Source of the DNA: Emticicia aquatilis
Lineage (GTDB): Bacteria > Bacteroidota > Bacteroidia > Cytophagales > Spirosomataceae
Direction: 5' to 3'
Assembly: GCF_014644295.1 (NCBI RefSeq)
Contig: NZ_BMKK01000003.1
Span: forward strand, 620,001-684,000
DNA: 64,000 nt
Shown: positions 43,761 through 52,721 of the stretch, one piece after another
How positions within the stretch are numbered: position 1 is the stretch's first letter
How the letters are laid out: every line of letters starts with the position of its first letter
The notes under the pieces: model-generated
Seen by the model: the letters and a program-made list of their open reading frames with translations, nothing else
Told to the model about the DNA's origin: nothing
Databases searched by the model: none
Program-made: the position numbers and the translations under genes

Positions 43761-43999
43761 GATAGAGTTTGAATAGCTAAGTGGAAGCAAGATAAACTTT
43801 TTTTTGAAAAATTACATCCTGTTATTTCTTGTCAAGCTTGTTACCTTTCAAAGTGTAGGTTCGTCTTATTAGTATATAATCCAAAAGCCATCATTCAACA
43901 CTCTTGATGACCATCTATGGACTATCGCCCACAATTCTTTGCATATTTCTAAAAAATCCGTTCTTTTGTATCATCAAAACCAATAAACTTTTTCAAGCA

Positions 44000-44446
44000 A
44001 TGAAATTCAAAATTACTCTTTTTATCATACTCGGACTCCTCGTTGGCGTTGGCTATTATCTTACTGCTGGCTACTATTCTAAAGGCGAACGTGCAGGCAC
44101 AATCTCAAAACTTAGCGAAAGAGGTTATGTATTTAAAACTTATGAAGGTGTGCTAAATGAAGGTGGATATTCGGGTGAAACAGGCACGCTTACGCCACGT
44201 TATTTCGATTTTTCGTGTAAAACTGATTCAACTATCACTAAATTACAACGAGCTTTAAAAACTGGCGAACGTGTAACGTTGAAGTATTCAGAAAAATTCT
44301 TTCAGTTTCCGTGGAATGGTGATACTAAATACTTTGTGAATGATGTAGAATTTTTGACCCATCCTACGCCAGTTCCAGTAGAGACTTTTCCGCAGCATAC
44401 TGTTCCCGCTCCAGCAAGTGAAGCAAAATCTGATTCTACGTTATAA
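44000..44446 (+). CDS. Conserved membrane-anchored protein of unknown function
   Basis: 148 residues from ATG 44000; the longer frame from 43904 adds unlikely residues before the natural signal anchor MKFKITLFIILGLLVGVGYYL. After the helix comes YYSKGERAGTISKLSERG and YKTYEG-like FKTYEGVLNEGGYSGE, a conserved block I recall from Bacteroidota proteins sometimes mislabelled 6-phosphogluconate dehydrogenase. The C-terminal 25 residues are Pro/Ser rich. It has no dehydrogenase motifs. Function unknown. Confidence 0.78.
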   Translation: MKFKITLFIILGLLVGVGYYLTAGYYSKGERAGTISKLSERGYVFKTYEGVLNEGGYSGETGTLTPRYFDFSCKTDSTITKLQRALKTGERVTLKYSEKFFQFPWNGDTKYFVNDVEFLTHPTPVPVETFPQHTVPAPASEAKSDSTL

Positions 44447-44470
44447 TTAAAGTTTAGTCTATAAACACAA

Positions 44471-44499
44471 AAAAAGACAGTCTAAAAGGCTGTCTTTTT
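44471..44499. terminator. Bidirectional terminator between the membrane-protein gene and recA
   Basis: 10-bp stem (44471-44480 with 44490-44499) with A- and T-runs on both sides; serves the convergent genes ending at 44446 and 44532. Confidence 0.8.
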
Positions 44500-44531
44500 A
44501 AATTTTACTTATTTCCTATAATCTAATATTC

Positions 44532-45620
44532 TTAATCTTCAACTGTTTCGTCTTCGATTACACCATCTTGGTCGCCTGGTTTAGAGTCCAAGAGTGCATC
44601 GGCATCGGTTGCAACAGTTGCTTTGATTTTTTCTTCTAATTCGGCCATCAATTCTGGATTGTCTTTCAACATATCACGCACACCGTCACGTCCTTGGCCT
44701 AATTTTGATGTTCCGTAAGAGAACCACGAACCCGATTTTTTCACAATCTCTAAATCAACTGCTAAGTCGAGTACTTCGCCCGCTTTTGATACCCCTTGTC
44801 CGTAAAGAATATCGAATTCCACTACTTTGAATGGCGGAGCAAGTTTGTTTTTCACAACTTTCACACGAGTACGGTTTCCAAGAATATCGTCACCATCTTT
44901 AATTTGGCCAATTCTACGAATATCAATTCTCATCGAAGCGTAGAATTTCAAGGCATTACCACCAGTGGTTGTTTCTGGGCTACCAAACATCACACCAATC
45001 TTATCACGCAATTGGTTGATGAAAATACAGCAACAGCCAGTTTTGTTAATCGTACCAGTTAGCTTACGCATGGCTTGCGACATCATACGTGCTTGGAGTC
45101 CCATTTTGCTATCACCCATGTCGCCTTCGAGTTCGGCTTTCGGTACAAGGGCAGCTACTGAGTCAATCACGATAATATCAACCGCACCAGAGCTAATCAA
45201 ATGTTCGGCAATTTCGAGTGCTTGCTCGCCGTAGTCAGGTTGTGAGATTAATAAATTTTTGGTATCAATGCCCAGTTTCTCGGCATAACTGCGGTCGAAA
45301 GCATGTTCTGCATCAATAAATGCCGCAATACCACCTTGTTTTTGAGCTTCGGCAATTGCTTGCATCGCAAGAGTTGTTTTACCCGAAGACTCTGGTCCGT
45401 AGATTTCGATGATACGTGCTTTCGGAAAACCACCCACTCCAAGAGCAAGGTCAAGGCCAAGCGAACCTGTCGAGATAACTGGTACTTCCATTACCTTCGC
45501 ATCGCTCAATCTCATTACCGTTCCTTTACCGTAGGTTTTATCGAGTTTCTCCATTGTGGTTTGGAGACTTTTCAATTTGTTTGCTCTGTCGTCGCCTTTT
45601 GGTTCTTTTTCTGCTGCCAT
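44532..45620 (-). CDS. recA: Recombinase A
   Basis: 362 residues. RecA forms filaments on single-stranded DNA for strand exchange and triggers the SOS response. Walker [11 protein letters not shown] near residue 75, Walker B region [10 protein letters not shown], loop L2 region ([19 protein letters not shown] pattern) and an acidic C-terminus are all present. It stands alone. I found no convincing LexA box in the AT-rich upstream region. Confidence 0.98.
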   Translation of the reverse strand: MAAEKEPKGDDRANKLKSLQTTMEKLDKTYGKGTVMRLSDAKVMEVPVISTGSLGLDLALGVGGFPKARIIEIYGPESSGKTTLAMQAIAEAQKQGGIAAFIDAEHAFDRSYAEKLGIDTKNLLISQPDYGEQALEIAEHLISSGAVDIIVIDSVAALVPKAELEGDMGDSKMGLQARMMSQAMRKLTGTINKTGCCCIFINQLRDKIGVMFGSPETTTGGNALKFYASMRIDIRRIGQIKDGDDILGNRTRVKVVKNKLAPPFKVVEFDILYGQGVSKAGEVLDLAVDLEIVKKSGSWFSYGTSKLGQGRDGVRDMLKDNPELMAELEEKIKATVATDADALLDSKPGDQDGVIEDETVED

Positions 45621-45909
45621 TTTATTTTTAAAATTGAATTTTAATGATATTACTACAAACTACTACTATTTAGGTAAAATTTGTTTATATTTCAAAATTA
45701 GTGGTTTTTTATTAGAAAAACTAAGTGTTTTTTATTTTTAATATATTAAAAAAATACAATTTAATTTTGTTAAAAATATCGAAAAATTTACAGGTTTTTT
45801 TAATACATTCTTTGTTCTAATCCTTACCTGTGTTGCTGATTTGAACACTACAAAGGTAATACAAATATCTAATACAATGCTCAAAAAATTTGATGAACGG
45901 TTTTTTTTA

Positions 45910-46998
45910 ATGATGAATGGCTTTTTAAAATCTTTATTTTTTTGTATATGCAACTTTGCGTGCGTGCATACATATACATACGCACAAGTAGATAATATTA
46001 GCCTCGAAAATAATCATAAAATTACTGGCATTGATATAGGAAAAGTACAATTAAAGTTAAATACTTTAGTTTATGTAAAAAACAATGAGTATTTCAATGA
46101 AATGGCTGATGGTTATACACTTATAGGCTATTATGTCAACCCAACGGTGGGTTATAAGATTCATAAAAAAGTACAAATTGATGCAGGGGTGTTTGTCAGA
46201 AAAGAATACGGCCACAATGGTTTGAAAGAAATAGAACCAACTTTTACAGTACAGATAAAACAAAAAGATTGGAGGTTTTTGTTTGGCAATATCGAAGGAA
46301 ATGTCAACCACCGTTTGATTGAGCCATTGATGACTTTTGAGCGAGTCTTGACACAGCCTTTGGAGCATGGTTTTCAGGCCAAGTATCAAAAGAAAGAGGC
46401 TTTCTTTGATGGTTGGCTCGACTGGCAACAAACCACGATTGCAGGACGCACAAATCAAGAACGGATTTGGGCTGGGGTGTCATGTTATAGCCCTGCTGTG
46501 AGTATCAAAGATATTAAATTTCAGGCACTTGCACAGGCGAGTGTGCTGCACATGGGTGGACAGAATATTCAGAGTTTACTACCCGTACGTACGCTTATAA
46601 ATCCTGCGGCTGGGCTTCGTATAAAGAAAAACTTTGGTAAAAATCAATCGGTGACGATAGATAATTATTATGTTGGATATTTCGAGTCGCCGCTGCAAGG
46701 GTCGGCTTATTATCTGAATTCTTACTGGCGAAATCCGAAATATCAGGTGGGCTTTAGTTATTGGTTTGGTAGTTTCTTTAATTCACCGTTTGGCAATGAT
46801 TTGATGCAGTCAAGTTCTCGTAAATTCAATAACGAAGGATACTATGAAAACACACGTAGTTTGTTGATAATAAGGCTTGTAAGAGATTGGAAGATTTCGA
46901 AGCAAGTAAGTGTGTCGCTCAGAGTTGAGCCTTATTATGATTTTAATAGCCGAATTTTTGAGCATTCAGAAGGTTTATATCTAAACTGTAAAATATAA
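45910..46998 (+). CDS. Hypothetical outer-membrane-like protein
   Basis: About 362 residues from the ATG at 45910, chosen because a signal peptide follows (GFLKSLFFCICNFAC...TYAQ). Upstream in-frame starts exist at 45841 (TTG) and 45877 (ATG), so the start is uncertain. The mature protein is rich in alternating aromatic/charged strands (YKIHKKVQIDAGVFVRKEYG, WRFLFGNIEGNVNHRL) and ends with SVSLRVEPYYDF, as in outer-membrane barrels. I do not recognise a family. Confidence 0.7.
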   Translation: MMNGFLKSLFFCICNFACVHTYTYAQVDNISLENNHKITGIDIGKVQLKLNTLVYVKNNEYFNEMADGYTLIGYYVNPTVGYKIHKKVQIDAGVFVRKEYGHNGLKEIEPTFTVQIKQKDWRFLFGNIEGNVNHRLIEPLMTFERVLTQPLEHGFQAKYQKKEAFFDGWLDWQQTTIAGRTNQERIWAGVSCYSPAVSIKDIKFQALAQASVLHMGGQNIQSLLPVRTLINPAAGLRIKKNFGKNQSVTIDNYYVGYFESPLQGSAYYLNSYWRNPKYQVGFSYWFGSFFNSPFGNDLMQSSSRKFNNEGYYENTRSLLIIRLVRDWKISKQVSVSLRVEPYYDFNSRIFEHSEGLYLNCKI

Positions 46999-47003
46999 AA
47001 AAA

Positions 47004-47023
47004 GCCATAGGAAAACCTATGGC
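47004..47023 (-). terminator. Intrinsic terminator after the 255-residue secreted protein gene
   Basis: 8-bp stem (47004-47011 with 47016-47023), four-base loop, then seven T on the minus strand. It also follows the converging plus-strand gene ending at 46998. Confidence 0.75.
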
Positions 47024-47058
47024 AAACAACTCTTCAACAGCAATTTTCAATATTATTA

Positions 47059-47826
47059 TCAGAATCTTGCTTTCATTTTTCCTGTAAATGAAAGTAGATT
47101 CTCGTAGTCGATTTCATCAAAAACGAGGTCATCTGGCACTTTATCCTCGGCACTGTGATTCACAATCATGTTATAGTATTTGAAACTACTCACAGGCACC
47201 GAAAGGCGGTAAATAACACCGTGTTCGTAGCGAGTATCTTCCATTTTCCAAATAGCCAGTTTAGTTTTAGGGTCAAGTACTTTAATGGTAAACTTACTTC
47301 CCTGAAAACAGTCAATAATGATTGAGTTTTGAAACTTTTTTACTGACTTTATGAAATGTGTTTCGGGGCCTTCTCCTTTGGTTGTTACGATTGTCGAATC
47401 GGTCAAGTGAAAAGAATAATGCCCTTTGATTGTCTTTGGGCAAAAGACGTAAGTTTTACCGTTTAATTCTTGTGCTTCAAACCATTTTTTTGGTAATGAA
47501 TTATACAAAGTGTCATCCTTAAACGACCAAAGTTCTTTCATTTTTTTTGCAGCTTTAAAATCTCTACAATGACGAAAAACGATAGATTGATAATAGTCGT
47601 CGAGGTCAATGCGTTGTTCTAAATTCTGACAAAAAACTGAGTTTTGTGTGGTGTCGATAAAAATTCCGTATCGGCGTTTGATTACCTTATCGGGGTTATC
47701 GGGTTTGATTGTAATAGTTTCGTTATAAAAACTTCGGTAAATGGATTCGGAGATATTGCTCGCTGTTTGAGCAAATGCCGAACTAACAGAAAACCAAAGT
47801 ATTAGGTATGCAACAGCGTTTTTCAT
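47059..47826 (-). CDS. Secreted protein of unknown function
   Basis: 255 residues. Signal peptide ends SSAFAQ. No domain that I recognise. The chain is mostly beta-type with aromatic residues (HYSFHLTDSTIVTT, LAIWKMEDTRYEHGVIYRL), as in periplasmic carrier or lipid-binding-like proteins of Bacteroidota. It has its own terminator, and its neighbours give no functional hint. Confidence 0.72.
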   Translation of the reverse strand: MKNAVAYLILWFSVSSAFAQTASNISESIYRSFYNETITIKPDNPDKVIKRRYGIFIDTTQNSVFCQNLEQRIDLDDYYQSIVFRHCRDFKAAKKMKELWSFKDDTLYNSLPKKWFEAQELNGKTYVFCPKTIKGHYSFHLTDSTIVTTKGEGPETHFIKSVKKFQNSIIIDCFQGSKFTIKVLDPKTKLAIWKMEDTRYEHGVIYRLSVPVSSFKYYNMIVNHSAEDKVPDDLVFDEIDYENLLSFTGKMKARF

Positions 47827-48053
47827 AAAGTCACGAAGGGCTATTTTCGGATTATGATTAAGCGGTGCAAAAATCGTGCTAAAGTTTCAGTGAAGATGCT
47901 CGTAAATTTATTGTTACTGAAAAGTGCTTATAGTCAACAGATTACAATATATTTTGTAGCGTTGAATAACAAAATATCAGTTTCGGAATGGTTATTGTAC
48001 GGTAGTATAATAAGTTTTTCGACGAACAATATACTCCTAAAATAATAAAAAAA

Positions 48054-48084
48054 CGTGGCAATCTACCGAGGTAGTTTTGCCACG
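48054..48084 (-). terminator. Two-stage hairpin terminator after crtZ
   Basis: Outer 8-bp stem (48054-48061 with 48077-48084) and inner CTACC/GGTAG stem at 48063-48074; seven T follow on the minus strand. Confidence 0.75.
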
Positions 48085-48116
48085 CTAACACGTCTAATTC
48101 GGAATATACTACTCTT

Positions 48117-48569
48117 TTAATCTCTTTGTTTTGGCTCGTATTTTTCGGGAGCGTATAAAAAACCAAATGCCTCAGCACCATCTTTTGTATGTACTTTGTG
48201 ATGAATGTAGTGAGCGTGCATAATACGCTTCATGTATTTGCTTTTTGCCACAAACTTGATTTTGACTCGGCGGTGAACGATAATATCATGAAACACAAAA
48301 TAGGCTACACCGTAGAGCGTTACGCCCGCTCCAAACCAAGTTAAATACCAGAACTCTGGATTCAGATTCCCGTAAATAATCGTTGACGAAGCCACAATAC
48401 TGAATACAACTGCGTAATAATCATTCTTTTCAAAAAAACCTTTGTGGTGGTTGTGGTGGTCGGCATGCCAAGCCCAGCCAAAGCCGTGCATGATATATTT
48501 GTGTGCAAACCATGCCATAAATTCCATAAACGCAAATGTGCCAACTACTATTAAAAACTTGATAAGCAT
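48117..48569 (-). CDS. crtZ: Beta-carotene hydroxylase
   Basis: 150 residues, four hydrophobic segments and the histidine clusters of the non-heme di-iron carotenoid hydroxylases: HKYIMH, HADHHNHH, HDIIVHRR and HYIHHKVH. CrtZ hydroxylates beta-carotene to zeaxanthin at the membrane and fits the yellow to orange pigments of Cytophagales. No other carotenoid gene is adjacent. The C-terminus GFLYAPEKYEP is typical of the family. Confidence 0.92.
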   Translation of the reverse strand: MLIKFLIVVGTFAFMEFMAWFAHKYIMHGFGWAWHADHHNHHKGFFEKNDYYAVVFSIVASSTIIYGNLNPEFWYLTWFGAGVTLYGVAYFVFHDIIVHRRVKIKFVAKSKYMKRIMHAHYIHHKVHTKDGAEAFGFLYAPEKYEPKQRD

Positions 48570-48655
48570 AAATTGAATTAGTTTTTAAAATACAACACAA
48601 AATTATGAACGAATGTTTTGGAATAAAAGCGATTTTAGTGTGCTTATAACAGAAA

Positions 48656-48685
48656 AAATCTCTGCTTTAGATAAAACAGAGATTT
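48656..48685 (-). terminator. Intrinsic terminator after the DUF2490 gene
   Basis: 9-bp stem (48656-48664 with 48677-48685), 12-base loop, T-run on the minus strand, 25 bases after the stop. Confidence 0.75.
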
Positions 48686-48709
48686 CGGATGCTTTCTGAT
48701 TACAATTAG

Positions 48710-49504
48710 TTACTTCTTCGCAAACGAGAAATTTGTAAGATAAGATAAACGCACCGTTGGGTTGCTTTCTTCGATGGTATCAGAGAAATTCCAGATGTTT
48801 TGATGAATATAGCATAATTGAATTTGGTGGTGAGGATTGAAAACATACCCCAAACCAGCAATAATTCTGTTTTGATTCATGAAGGTTTTACCGACATTAT
48901 TTTTGCTAATGTCAGTTCCGAGTGGCCCGATGTTCATAAAGGCTTCATCGCCGATGATACCGAGTAATTTTGGCTTGTTATCTACTTTCACGAGCGGATA
49001 AGTAGCCAAAACCATATAACGCAGGCGGTCACGGAATTTGTAGTCGCTGATTGCGTAGTCGGATGGCCCTGTTGGTGTAGCTACTGTGCTGCTTGCAATA
49101 CCCACAAAACGGAACTCATTTCGTAAGCGATTGGTGAGTTTCAAATCGCCAAACTGATGATTGAAAGTTCCTTGAATCCATGGGTGATTTTCTGGAATCG
49201 GGCGTTTATTGATGGCTGGGCTACCATACACATAAGTGTTATAATGACTAAAACCAACGCTTCCGATAAAATGCTTGGTAAACTGATAGTCAAACGATGG
49301 GCGAATGAAATATTGCTGTTTTTCGCTGAAACCATTGGCATATCGCATGGTAGCCTCGAGCGTAAAAGATAGCTTTTTAGTGAGCATATTTTTGCCTACA
49401 TAATGCAACCAAATATCGTTGTTTTGACTTTTTGTTTGGGCAAAAGTAGAGAGCGAAGTTAAGCCCAAAAATAGCCCGAATATGAGTTTTTTGATATTTT
49501 TCAT
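48710..49504 (-). CDS. DUF2490 family outer-membrane protein
   Basis: 264 residues. Signal peptide ends STFAQ. The chain has the DUF2490 look: WLHYVGKNMLTKKLSFTLEA, QQYFIRPSFDYQ, NRLRNEFRF, MNQNRIIAGLGYVFN, and a last strand near NFSFAKK. Such proteins are predicted outer-membrane barrels of unknown role. It is the last gene on the minus strand of a stretch that also contains the porin, SulP and dab genes; a shared pathway is possible but the gaps are 100 bases or more. Confidence 0.82.
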   Translation of the reverse strand: MKNIKKLIFGLFLGLTSLSTFAQTKSQNNDIWLHYVGKNMLTKKLSFTLEATMRYANGFSEKQQYFIRPSFDYQFTKHFIGSVGFSHYNTYVYGSPAINKRPIPENHPWIQGTFNHQFGDLKLTNRLRNEFRFVGIASSTVATPTGPSDYAISDYKFRDRLRYMVLATYPLVKVDNKPKLLGIIGDEAFMNIGPLGTDISKNNVGKTFMNQNRIIAGLGYVFNPHHQIQLCYIHQNIWNFSDTIEESNPTVRLSYLTNFSFAKK

Positions 49505-49639
49505 TGATTTACGTGTTAAAATTTGTTGTGATTAGTCGAGATTTATTTCGGTAATCTCTTAGATAAATAATTAAAATTCAGACAAAAAAATAGCTTCCCG
49601 CTCCTAATAAACGAGTAAAATTTGCTACGAAGATAATGC

Positions 49640-50926
49640 TTAAAATTCTGCGTGAGCCCTCAAACTGAAAACATTTACGGGGCCTCTATCCTTGTTATAA
49701 GCTGGATTGACCACAAACTGATAATTAGGAGCTAACCAAAAATGTTTATCGTGAAGGTGAATGTTGTAGTAGGTTTCAAAAATCTTCTCTAAACCATAGT
49801 TTAATTTCCCATCTCCTACAATAAATCCATAACCACCACTGGCCAAATACGCCTGATGCTCTTTCGAGATGCCATTGGCTACGATTGCTACGCCAAAAGT
49901 ATCGTTAGGTCTTTTCCACTTTGTTCCTGTATTTGAGAAACCCAAACTAATTGAATGGTCGATTTCGGTAAAAGCCCAAGTTTCATTTTTTCCATCGTTC
50001 CAGCTCGTTCTGAAAAACAGCCCCGCATTAGCGTTAAGTTGTTGTTCGGCATTTAAGCCAAATCCCATCTTGGTTCTGCCATCTTTTCGAGTTTCGGTAA
50101 TATCCTTATCAACCGTTTGGGTAGCTATTGCATAATTTCCCATGTAGGTTTTGGTATAATAGCCTAACAAACGAATGACCATTTGCTTTCCAGATTCACC
50201 AAAGGGCTTTGACACTTCGAATGAATGTGAGTAATTTTTGGCAAAATGGTAATTTAAATCAGGACCATTGGCAGTAGTTGGCACCGCCGTTGTGCTGAAT
50301 CTAATACCAATCTCTGGACTTCCGTACTCAACCATATAACCTGAGGTATAACCACGCACATTGGCGGCGTAGTCCCATGCTCCGTGACTCATCAAAGCCC
50401 AATTCATAAACTGTGAGCGAGGGTCATGGCTGTACGTATTCAAATCAAAGAAATCAGATAGACAAAACTTGCCAAGCACAAACCGAAGGTATTTCTTCGG
50501 GTATTTTGTCGCTATTTGATTAATCCCATCTTCGACAGTTACGTACTCTTTCGAGAGCGGAATAGTTTGTTTGAGATAAAGCCTTGCCAAGTATATTTTG
50601 GGAGCGGCATCTCCAATTCTAAACGCTTCGCCATTCGTAAAGCCTGCAATTCCTTTTGCTCCACTTAAACCACTTCCACCCGATAATTCTGCATCAAAAT
50701 ATCCTTCTGCACCTTTCCAGAGTTTTGCTCCCGTAAAAAATGTAGCAGTAATAGAAGCTTGGGTTTCTTTTGATTGAATCAAGCTATTTGTGCCGCTATA
50801 CGGTGCGTTAATACTGGGTTTTGTTTGTGAAACTACGGTTTGTTGGAAATGAAACGTGAAAGGTTGTTGTGCGATGGCAGAAAAAGATAATAACAGACAA
50901 TAGCAACTTATGAATTTTGCTTTCAT
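49640..50926 (-). CDS. OprB-family carbohydrate-type porin
   Basis: 428 residues. Signal peptide ends SAIAQ. Features of the OprB family: FHFQQTVVSQ near the start, GAKLWKGAEGYFDAEL, KIYLARLYLKQ, NTYSHDPRSQFMNWALM, and a last strand SLRAHAEF ending in Phe. OprB porins let solutes pass the outer membrane. It lies directly downstream of the SulP transporter gene with a strong hairpin between, so it may provide outer-membrane entry of the anions taken up by the inner-membrane systems. Specificity unknown. Confidence 0.87.
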   Translation of the reverse strand: MKAKFISCYCLLLSFSAIAQQPFTFHFQQTVVSQTKPSINAPYSGTNSLIQSKETQASITATFFTGAKLWKGAEGYFDAELSGGSGLSGAKGIAGFTNGEAFRIGDAAPKIYLARLYLKQTIPLSKEYVTVEDGINQIATKYPKKYLRFVLGKFCLSDFFDLNTYSHDPRSQFMNWALMSHGAWDYAANVRGYTSGYMVEYGSPEIGIRFSTTAVPTTANGPDLNYHFAKNYSHSFEVSKPFGESGKQMVIRLLGYYTKTYMGNYAIATQTVDKDITETRKDGRTKMGFGLNAEQQLNANAGLFFRTSWNDGKNETWAFTEIDHSISLGFSNTGTKWKRPNDTFGVAIVANGISKEHQAYLASGGYGFIVGDGKLNYGLEKIFETYYNIHLHDKHFWLAPNYQFVVNPAYNKDRGPVNVFSLRAHAEF

Positions 50927-50954
50927 TTTCAGGTCTTATTGCGTTGATGTAATA

Positions 50955-50995
50955 TTTTAAGTGGTTGATAATGAGGCCTTATCAACCACTTAAAA
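50955..50995 (-). terminator. 17-bp hairpin after the SulP gene
   Basis: Stem 50955-50971 with 50979-50995, seven-base loop, stem ends in A/T pairs giving a U-rich 3' side, 8 bases after the SulP stop. Probable terminator or mRNA end separating SulP from the porin gene. Confidence 0.65.
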
Positions 50996-51002
50996 TAATT
51001 TA

Positions 51003-52598
51003 TTAGGCTTTCACTACTTTTTTACGAGCAGCCAATTTATGTTCTGATACTGGTTCGTGTTCTTCCAAACCGATGACAGAAACACTACCGCCACTTTGGG
51101 TATAATCATGCTCAAAATGGTGCAAGTTTTCCATCACAGAGTGGTCAACCAATTTTGTGCCTTTCAAGTCAATGATTACTTTGAAACCTGGAGGAATCGC
51201 TTCAAGTTTAGATTTTATACCTAAATAATTGGTAAAAATCGCTGCTTTGTCAATCTCAACCAAATATGTATCCTCAGTAAATGACACTACAACTGGAGCT
51301 TTGAAAAGTGCAGTCACCGAAGCTCCGTGGTACATGTGGATGATTATTTTGAGCAACATACCAGCACCAATACCTACTAATAAATCTTCAAAAAGCGTGA
51401 AGAAAATAGTTACTAAGAAAATAGCCAACTGCTCTTTTCCGATTTTGAAAGTATGGATAAACTCTCTTGGGTGAGCCAATTTTATACCTACGGTAATCAA
51501 CATAGCAGCTAAGGCCGTATTCGGAATCAATTCGATAAGGTGCGAAGCCAATAATACGAATGCTAAAATAAAGAATCCGTGGAAGAAGTTTGCCCAACGA
51601 GTTTTAGCACCATTATTTACGTTTGAAGAACTACGTGCAACTTCTGAAATCATCGGCAAACCACCCAAAACTGCCGCAATTGTATTACCAATACCAACAG
51701 CAATAAGGTCTTTGTTTGCATCAGATTTACGACGGTACGGGTCAAGCATATCAATGGCTTTTACGGTCAATAAAGACTCTAACGAACCCACCAAAGCAAA
51801 CATAATTACGTATTTGATGAAAATACCTGTTTGAGCAAAACCTGCGAAATCGACATTGATTTTAACGTTTTCGAGCAAATTTCCGATGTGAACCAAAGCA
51901 TAAGCTGGCTCAGTTGTTTGGAAATCCATGATTAATTCGGCAGGAATGGCAATCAATAAAACTACCAAAGGAGCTGGTACTTTCTTGAGTGGACCTTTAA
52001 TAAAAGGCCAGCCCAACATAATTGCTAAACTTACAACCCCAATCAGCGTCGCTTTAGGGTCGAGGTGCATAATAAACTCTGGAATCGAAGCCAATAATGC
52101 GATTGGGCCTTTGCCTTTTGTCATGGCTGGAGCCACATCTAACAATACAGGAATTTGCTTGGCAATGATAATCAAACCAATGGCAGCGAGCATTCCGTGA
52201 ATGGCAGAAAGCGGAAAGAAATCTGCCAGTTTTCCGAGTTTGAATACACCAAATAAAATCTGTACGATACCTGCCACTACCATTGCTCCGAGAGCCAAAT
52301 GCCAGCCAGTTTCGCCACCACCAAACTCGCCAACAGCACCAGCCACAATTACAATCAAACCAGCGGCAGGGCCTTTAATCGTCAGGCGTGAACCCATAAA
52401 AAGACTCACTACAATACCACCAATAATTGCAGTAATTAAGCCCATAATTGGCGGAAATTCTGATGCCTTAGCAATACCTAAGCTTAAAGGCAAGGCCAAT
52501 AAGAATACGATAAACCCTGACATCGCATCTGTCGAGAAGTTTTCTTTCAAACCTTCAATACCGTCTTTAGGTAATATGAGTTTTGTTTTGTTTTCCAT
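51003..52598 (-). CDS. SulP family inorganic anion transporter
   Basis: 531 residues. Ten or more membrane helices (about 25-400) with the SulP start SGFIVFLLALPLSLGIAKAS and SSSNVNNGAKTRWANFFHG; a C-terminal STAS domain (about 440-515, VIIDLKGTKLVDHSVMENLH). SulP proteins carry sulfate, bicarbonate (as BicA in cyanobacteria), nitrate or other anions. Directly downstream of dabAB on the same strand, a bicarbonate role is likely but inferred. The gap to dabB is 122 bases and holds a long inverted repeat. Confidence 0.93.
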   Translation of the reverse strand: MENKTKLILPKDGIEGLKENFSTDAMSGFIVFLLALPLSLGIAKASEFPPIMGLITAIIGGIVVSLFMGSRLTIKGPAAGLIVIVAGAVGEFGGGETGWHLALGAMVVAGIVQILFGVFKLGKLADFFPLSAIHGMLAAIGLIIIAKQIPVLLDVAPAMTKGKGPIALLASIPEFIMHLDPKATLIGVVSLAIMLGWPFIKGPLKKVPAPLVVLLIAIPAELIMDFQTTEPAYALVHIGNLLENVKINVDFAGFAQTGIFIKYVIMFALVGSLESLLTVKAIDMLDPYRRKSDANKDLIAVGIGNTIAAVLGGLPMISEVARSSSNVNNGAKTRWANFFHGFFILAFVLLASHLIELIPNTALAAMLITVGIKLAHPREFIHTFKIGKEQLAIFLVTIFFTLFEDLLVGIGAGMLLKIIIHMYHGASVTALFKAPVVVSFTEDTYLVEIDKAAIFTNYLGIKSKLEAIPPGFKVIIDLKGTKLVDHSVMENLHHFEHDYTQSGGSVSVIGLEEHEPVSEHKLAARKKVVKA

Positions 52599-52654
52599 TT
52601 CGTTTTATTTAAAAATTACTTTTATTAGAATTTATTTAAGGCTTGGTTTTGGTT

Positions 52655-52721
52655 ATTAGTTATTGGGGAACTGGTTATTGGTCATTAACTGAAGTACAAT
52701 AACAAGTTTCCAGTAACTAAT
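52655..52721. repeat. Imperfect inverted repeat between dabB and SulP
   Basis: Arms of about 25 bases (52655-52680 and 52697-52721) of the type ATTAGTTATTGG. The right arm touches the stop codon of dabB. It can form a long hairpin in the transcript between the two genes and resembles dispersed TTAGTTATTGG-type repeats. Confidence 0.5.

Noticed and set aside
45621-45760. LexA box or promoter before recA
   Set aside because: Only a lone CAAAATTA (minus TAATTTTG) is present, without a -33 box at the right distance or an SOS-type palindrome.
47854-48045. 63-codon plus-strand frame between the secreted protein gene and crtZ
   Set aside because: No homology recognised, AT-rich, no clear start signal, and it runs up to the crtZ terminator.
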